Shown in pieces: positions 60,340-64,000 of a DNA stretch of 64,000 nt. Both the position numbers and the translations under genes were made by a program. The DNA lies in the NCBI GenBank assembly GCA_000632805.1, contig CP007444.1, positions 5,072,772 through 5,136,771 of the forward strand, read 5' to 3'. Each line of letters begins with the position of its first letter. Position 1 is the stretch's first letter. Under the pieces are notes generated by a model, which worked only from the letters and a program-made list of their open reading frames with translations, had not been told where the DNA came from and searched no databases. Origin of the DNA: Dyella jiangningensis (GTDB lineage Bacteria; Pseudomonadota; Gammaproteobacteria; Xanthomonadales; Rhodanobacteraceae).

Positions 60340-62027
60340 TGCCTTCTTCACATATTTTCCTTGAGACATTGCAGCTGCTTGGCGTGACCCTGCTGCACTT
60401 CCTATGGCAGGGCCTGCTGGTCGGCGCGGGTTATGGCGTCGCGCGTGCAGTACTGTCCCGAGGCGCGGCACGTTATCGATTGGGCGTGGCTGCCATGGTG
60501 CTGCTGGCGATCTGTCCCATGCTGACCATGGGATGGTTGCTCCAGACGCCGCCGTCCACGCCTTCGCCAAGCATCACGCTAGATCCCGTGGTGATTGCGG
60601 CGGGCAGTGTGGGCGAATCGCCGGCGTCCATCATCGATCATTTATCCGGGCGGTTTGGCGTCACGCCGTGGCTCGCGGTGTTCTGGCTGGCGGGCGTGCT
60701 GGTGCTGTCGGTGCGCGTGTGGCGGCAATGGCGCGGTCTGCAAGGCCTGGTTGCCTCGGGTCTCGAGGATGATGGCCCGATGGAGCGGATGCTGCTTCGG
60801 CTTACCGAGCGCTTCGGCATGCGGCGGCGCATTTCGCTCGTGTGGAGCGGCATCGTCGAAACGCCGTTGCTGGTGGGATGGTTCCGGCCGGTGATCGTGC
60901 TGCCGCTGGCCATGGCAACCGGATTCCCGCGGGCGCAGCTGGAGCTGATCCTTGCCCATGAGCTCGCTCACCTGAAGCGCCTGGATCCTTTGGTGAACTT
61001 CTTCCAGGTGGTGCTGGAGACGCTGTTCTTCTTCCACCCCGTCGTCCATTGGATCTCCACCGATGTACGCAACGAACGCGAGATTTGCTGCGACCAGATG
61101 GCGCTTTCGGTTCACGGCGGCAACTGGCGCGATCTGGCACGGGCACTTTCCGCGCTCGGCAGCATGCAGCAGGTGGCGCCTGTGATGATGGCGGCCAGTG
61201 GCGGCGTACTGCTGGATCGCGTCCATCAGATGGCTACCGATCATGGGGCCATGGCCGCGCCGCCTTCGCGGCCCTATTCGGGCGCCTTGCTGGCGGTAGG
61301 CATGGTCGCCACGCTGGTGCTCGGCTTGACCCTCAAGCGCGAGGGCGTGCCCGACTTGCTGGGCCCGGTGCCTCGAGCGGCGTCGCTGATCGTTTTGCCG
61401 CTGGCGCAATCGCTTCAGCAGGGTTGGCATCCTGCCAATCTGCGCCTTGCCGGAGCCGTGCTTCAGAGGCCGGTTTTAGACATCGAATCATCCGATGAGT
61501 CGCTGGCACCCGTCGCCCTCCCACGCGCAGCATCAGACGTGCGTGTCCCAGGCATGTTGTCGCTGGCCATCACGAACCTTGCACCGCATCGCGCTGCAAC
61601 GATCCCCGTCCATTTCCAGGCGACCGAAATCAGTTCGCCCGCCTTGACGCCCCTTCGCATGCGCAAGCCCATCTATCCTGCCGGGGCGCTTGAAAAGGGC
61701 ATCGAGGGCAAGGTCATCATCGAGTTCAACCTCGCAAGCGATGGCTCGGTGCAGGACATGCGTGTTGTGAATGCAGATCCGGCAGGTGTTTTCGAGCAGG
61801 CGGCGCTGGTTGCGATGCGCGGTTGGGTGTACTCGGTGCCTTCAGGACACTCGCTTTCTGAGCGGTATCGCCAGGTAATGGCGTTCAGTCTCGATGGTGG
61901 AGCAACCGACGCCGGCAGCCGCGAAATCCAGGCGCGCATTGGTTGTCAGGTGGTCACGGGCACGCACATTTGTCGTTGGCCTGAAGAGGCTGGTCGCCAA
62001 GGTGCCGTGGAAGGGTCATCCAAATGA
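60339..62027 (+). CDS. BlaR1-like M56 membrane metalloprotease fused to a TonB C-terminal domain
   Basis: The 562-residue protein has N-terminal membrane helices (about 12-35, 46-66, 110-128) and an M56 peptidase domain with the zinc motif H207-E-L-A-H211 and third ligand E246 in NEREICCDQ. A further helix lies at about 312-330. In place of BlaR1's penicillin-binding sensor domain it has a TonB C-terminal-like domain (about 465-540; MRKPIYPAGALEKGIEGKVI, GSVQDMRVVNADPAGVFEQA). It is coupled to blaI by an ATGA overlap and presumably cleaves BlaI on receiving a signal. The nature of the signal is unknown. Confidence 0.88.
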   Translation: MPSSHIFLETLQLLGVTLLHFLWQGLLVGAGYGVARAVLSRGAARYRLGVAAMVLLAICPMLTMGWLLQTPPSTPSPSITLDPVVIAAGSVGESPASIIDHLSGRFGVTPWLAVFWLAGVLVLSVRVWRQWRGLQGLVASGLEDDGPMERMLLRLTERFGMRRRISLVWSGIVETPLLVGWFRPVIVLPLAMATGFPRAQLELILAHELAHLKRLDPLVNFFQVVLETLFFFHPVVHWISTDVRNEREICCDQMALSVHGGNWRDLARALSALGSMQQVAPVMMAASGGVLLDRVHQMATDHGAMAAPPSRPYSGALLAVGMVATLVLGLTLKREGVPDLLGPVPRAASLIVLPLAQSLQQGWHPANLRLAGAVLQRPVLDIESSDESLAPVALPRAASDVRVPGMLSLAITNLAPHRAATIPVHFQATEISSPALTPLRMRKPIYPAGALEKGIEGKVIIEFNLASDGSVQDMRVVNADPAGVFEQAALVAMRGWVYSVPSGHSLSERYRQVMAFSLDGGATDAGSREIQARIGCQVVTGTHICRWPEEAGRQGAVEGSSK

Positions 62028-62367
62028 CATGGCGTGGGTGCTGCGTGGTGACGCGTTGGCTAACTGCCGTCTGAAGGTTAACGACTGGGTGAGAACCGAT
62101 TAACCCCACCGTAACTCCGCCAGCCCTATAAAGTCCCCACTGCAATTTGCTCGGCACTTCAACCGAAAGGTCCGGTGACAGCAGATTACGGTATCGGGGC
62201 AGTAGCTTGAGCCCAGGCGAGCGACGTCATGTCAGCAAGCCTGGGCTTTTTTCTTGCCGGCCGACTGATTTATTCAGTTTCGCGCCGCCGGAAGCCCCTC
62301 TCCCGCCACCCAAGTTGTTAAGCTTGGGCCCTCGGCCGGCCCCATGCCGGCTGCGTATGGAGGACGC
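62028..62367 (+). other. Intergenic region with a terminator and a possible small RNA
   Basis: No gene is seen. TATAAA at 62127-62132 resembles a -10 box, though without a good -35. A clear terminator ends at 62253. The roughly 110 bases between contain an ACC-GAAA-GGT tetraloop hairpin and other pairable segments. This is compatible with a small RNA or with an untranslated leader of the two-component operon. Confidence 0.4.
62210..62253 (+). terminator. Rho-independent terminator upstream of the two-component operon
   Basis: AGCCCAGGC (62210-62218) pairs with GCCTGGGCT (62239-62247) followed by a T-run. It is 183 bases after the M56-TonB stop codon and 115 before the response regulator. Confidence 0.85.
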
Positions 62368-63054
62368 ATGCGCGTACTGGTAATCGAAGACAACAGCGAT
62401 ATCGCGACCAACATCGGCGATTATCTGGAAGACCGTGGACATGTGGTCGACTTCGCCGGCGATGGCGTAACCGGCCTGCACCTGGCCGTCGTGCATGATT
62501 TCGACGTGATCGTGCTCGACCTGACCCTGCCGGGCATGGACGGCCTCGACGTCGCACGCAAGCTGCGCCATGAGGCGCACAAGCAGACGCCAATCCTGAT
62601 GCTGACGGCGCGCGATGCGCTGGAGCAGAAGCTCACCGGGTTCGAATCCGGCGCCGACGACTACATGACCAAGCCCTTTGCGCTGCAGGAACTGGCCGCG
62701 CGCCTGGAAGTGCTGGCGCGCCGCGGCAAGGGTCCGCAGAGCCGCGTGCTCAAGGTCGGCGATCTGACCTACAACCTCGACACGCTTACCGTCACCCGGG
62801 AAGGCAAGTCGATCCAGCTCAACCCGATCGGCCTCAAGCTGCTGCAGGCGCTGATGGAAGCCAGTCCGTCCGTCGTCACGCGGCAGGACCTGGAACAGCG
62901 CGTGTGGGGTGAAGAGCTCCCCGATAGCGACTCGCTGCGCGTGCACATCCATGGCTTGCGCGCCGCGATCGACAAGCCATTCGAAAAGCCGCTGATCCAC
63001 ACGCGGCACGGTATTGGATATCGAATGGTCGAACCGGATGCGGTCCAGGCGTAA
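62368..63054 (+). CDS. OmpR/PhoB-family response regulator
   Basis: The 228-residue protein has a receiver domain with phosphoacceptor D51 in VLDLTLPGMDG, the acidic pair in VIEDNSD and K102 in YMTKPF. A C-terminal winged-helix DNA-binding domain (about 130-225) has QLNPIGLKLLQALMEASPSV and RVHIHGLRAAIDKPFEKPLI. It would activate or repress genes when phosphorylated by the histidine kinase encoded immediately downstream (17-base overlap). The start at 62368 has an AGGAGG-like ribosome-binding site (TGGAGGACG). Its regulon is not identifiable. Confidence 0.94.
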   Translation: MRVLVIEDNSDIATNIGDYLEDRGHVVDFAGDGVTGLHLAVVHDFDVIVLDLTLPGMDGLDVARKLRHEAHKQTPILMLTARDALEQKLTGFESGADDYMTKPFALQELAARLEVLARRGKGPQSRVLKVGDLTYNLDTLTVTREGKSIQLNPIGLKLLQALMEASPSVVTRQDLEQRVWGEELPDSDSLRVHIHGLRAAIDKPFEKPLIHTRHGIGYRMVEPDAVQA

Positions 63055-64000
63055 GCTCAGGTTTCGCCTGGTCGTATCGTTCGCGCTGTTCGGCTTTGGC
63101 CTCAGCGCGTTGTTTGCGTTCGCGGCGCTGAATATTCGCAGCCGCGTCGAGGATCAGCTGGTCAACTCCAGCCTGCTGGATGATGCTCGCTGGGCCAATC
63201 AGCAGGCGCAGCAACATCCCGGCGCGCCGCAGGGCTCACGCCTGCTGACCGGCAGCATGTACAGCGACCGTACCATCTACCGCGCTCCACTCGAGTGGCA
63301 GAATCTGGATACGGGGGTGCATGACATCTATGAAAATGAGCCTGATGGTCAGCGCCACCATTACAAACTAGCCGTCTATCGCGAGAACGGCATCATCAGT
63401 TTTCTGCGCTATGACGTGTCGCGCGAAGAACTGGGGAAGCAGCAGTTGTTGTTCAGCGTGATCGGTGCGGTTTTCCTGTTTGGCCTGCTGTCGCTGGTGC
63501 TCGGCCTCTGGCTTTCGCGCAAGGTGCTCAAACCTGTCAGCGAGCTCGCACGCCGCCTGCGCGACTTCCGCAAGACTGGCAAAGCTGAGCCCCTCGCGCC
63601 GCATTTTGCCGACGATGAAGTCGGTGAGCTTGCATTGGCGCTCGACGAGTACTCGCATCGCCTCACCGCCATGGTCGAGCGCGATCGCGAATTCAACTCG
63701 GACGTGAGCCACGAACTGCGCACGCCGCTGGCCGTAATCGCCAGCACTACCGAGTTGCTGCAGGGGTCACCTGACCTCACTGACAAGTTGCGCGAACGGC
63801 TCAAGCGCATCGAGCGTTCGTCGCGCCAGGCCACCGAGCTGATCGAAGCATTGTTGCTGCTGTCGCGCGCGGAGCGCCGTGGGCCTACGCGTGGAGAGAC
63901 CACCGAGGTGGCCAAGGTGGCTTCCGATGTGATCGAGAGCCAGCGGCCACAAATGCGCGACAAGCCCATCAGCATCGAGCTCGTCGTAAAGCAGTCGCTG
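63038..64000 (+). CDS. Sensor histidine kinase (truncated by the window edge)
   Basis: The first 321 residues are inside the window and the frame is open at the right edge. There is an N-terminal membrane helix (about 10-30), a periplasmic sensor region (about 35-140) and a second membrane helix (about 145-165). A HAMP domain follows, then the dimerisation/phosphoacceptor domain with H225 in SDVSHELRTPLAVIAS. The ATP-binding domain lies beyond the edge. It starts inside the response regulator gene and forms an operon with it. Confidence 0.9.
   Translation, partial: MRSRRKLRFRLVVSFALFGFGLSALFAFAALNIRSRVEDQLVNSSLLDDARWANQQAQQHPGAPQGSRLLTGSMYSDRTIYRAPLEWQNLDTGVHDIYENEPDGQRHHYKLAVYRENGIISFLRYDVSREELGKQQLLFSVIGAVFLFGLLSLVLGLWLSRKVLKPVSELARRLRDFRKTGKAEPLAPHFADDEVGELALALDEYSHRLTAMVERDREFNSDVSHELRTPLAVIASTTELLQGSPDLTDKLRERLKRIERSSRQATELIEALLLLSRAERRGPTRGETTEVAKVASDVIESQRPQMRDKPISIELVVKQSL

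Noticed and set aside
1..64000. CRISPR arrays, prophages, insertion sequences and integrases
   Set aside because: No regularly spaced repeats with unique spacers, no transposase or integrase motifs and no phage structural genes were seen; the only dispersed repeats are the short REP-like elements.

Overview
The window is about 64 kb of GC-rich chromosome from a gammaproteobacterium of the order Xanthomonadales. It most resembles Rhodanobacteraceae (Dyella, Rhodanobacter, Luteibacter and relatives). This is inferred from the gene families, the local gene orders (pilMNOPQ divergent from a class A PBP; rpoZ-spoT-ridA-recG; thiSG-trmB) and dispersed GTAGGAGCGCA-type REP palindromes. I see no phage, plasmid, CRISPR array or insertion sequence. 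It reads as core chromosome with a few accessory blocks.

Layout. 1-1.4 kb: the end of a phospholipid-transport cluster (mlaC end, mlaB) facing mlaA. 1.5-6.8 kb: rpoZ, spoT, ridA, recG (stringent response and DNA repair). 6.9-9.7 kb: nucleoside hydrolase, type B ribosomal protein L31, citrate synthase. 10-13.2 kb, minus strand: a class A PBP followed by an unrecognised gene. 13.5-18.7 kb: pilMNOPQ, the type IV pilus alignment complex and secretin. 18.8-25.9 kb: a MoxR-DUF58-DUF4381-BatA-BatB/TPR-BatD operon. 25.9-31.5 kb: macrodomain protein, MarR regulator, RND pump. 31.7-34.5 kb, minus strand: M28 peptidase, mscL, FAH-family hydrolase. 34.7-39.2 kb: MacAB-like ABC exporter with two FtsX permeases. 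39.4-43.3 kb: AtoE-like transporter, EamA transporter, AraC/methyltransferase fusion, small membrane protein. 43.3-44.9 kb: Rieske protein and a frameshifted galE. 45.1-46.9 kb: DASS/RCK transporter. 47.4-53.1 kb: a four-gene chaperone-usher fimbrial operon. 53.2-57.6 kb, minus strand: trmB, thiG, thiS and a large FecR/DUF6600-like protein. 57.8-64 kb: tRNA-Gly(CCC), rimB-rimK, a small secreted protein, a BlaI/M56-TonB pair, and an OmpR-family two-component system that runs off the right edge.

How it fits together. Several blocks concern the envelope and surface: Mla lipid transport, peptidoglycan synthesis, type IV pili, chaperone-usher fimbriae, Bat proteins, RND and ABC exporters, and MscL. 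The points most worth a second look are five tandem octapeptide repeats inserted in the fimbrial usher, ten tandem hexapeptides in the DUF6600-like protein, a single-base frameshift in galE, a BatB whose VWA metal site is lost while its BatA partner is intact, a BlaR-like M56 protease fused to a TonB C-terminal domain, and several two-tier stem structures and a possible small RNA in intergenic regions.
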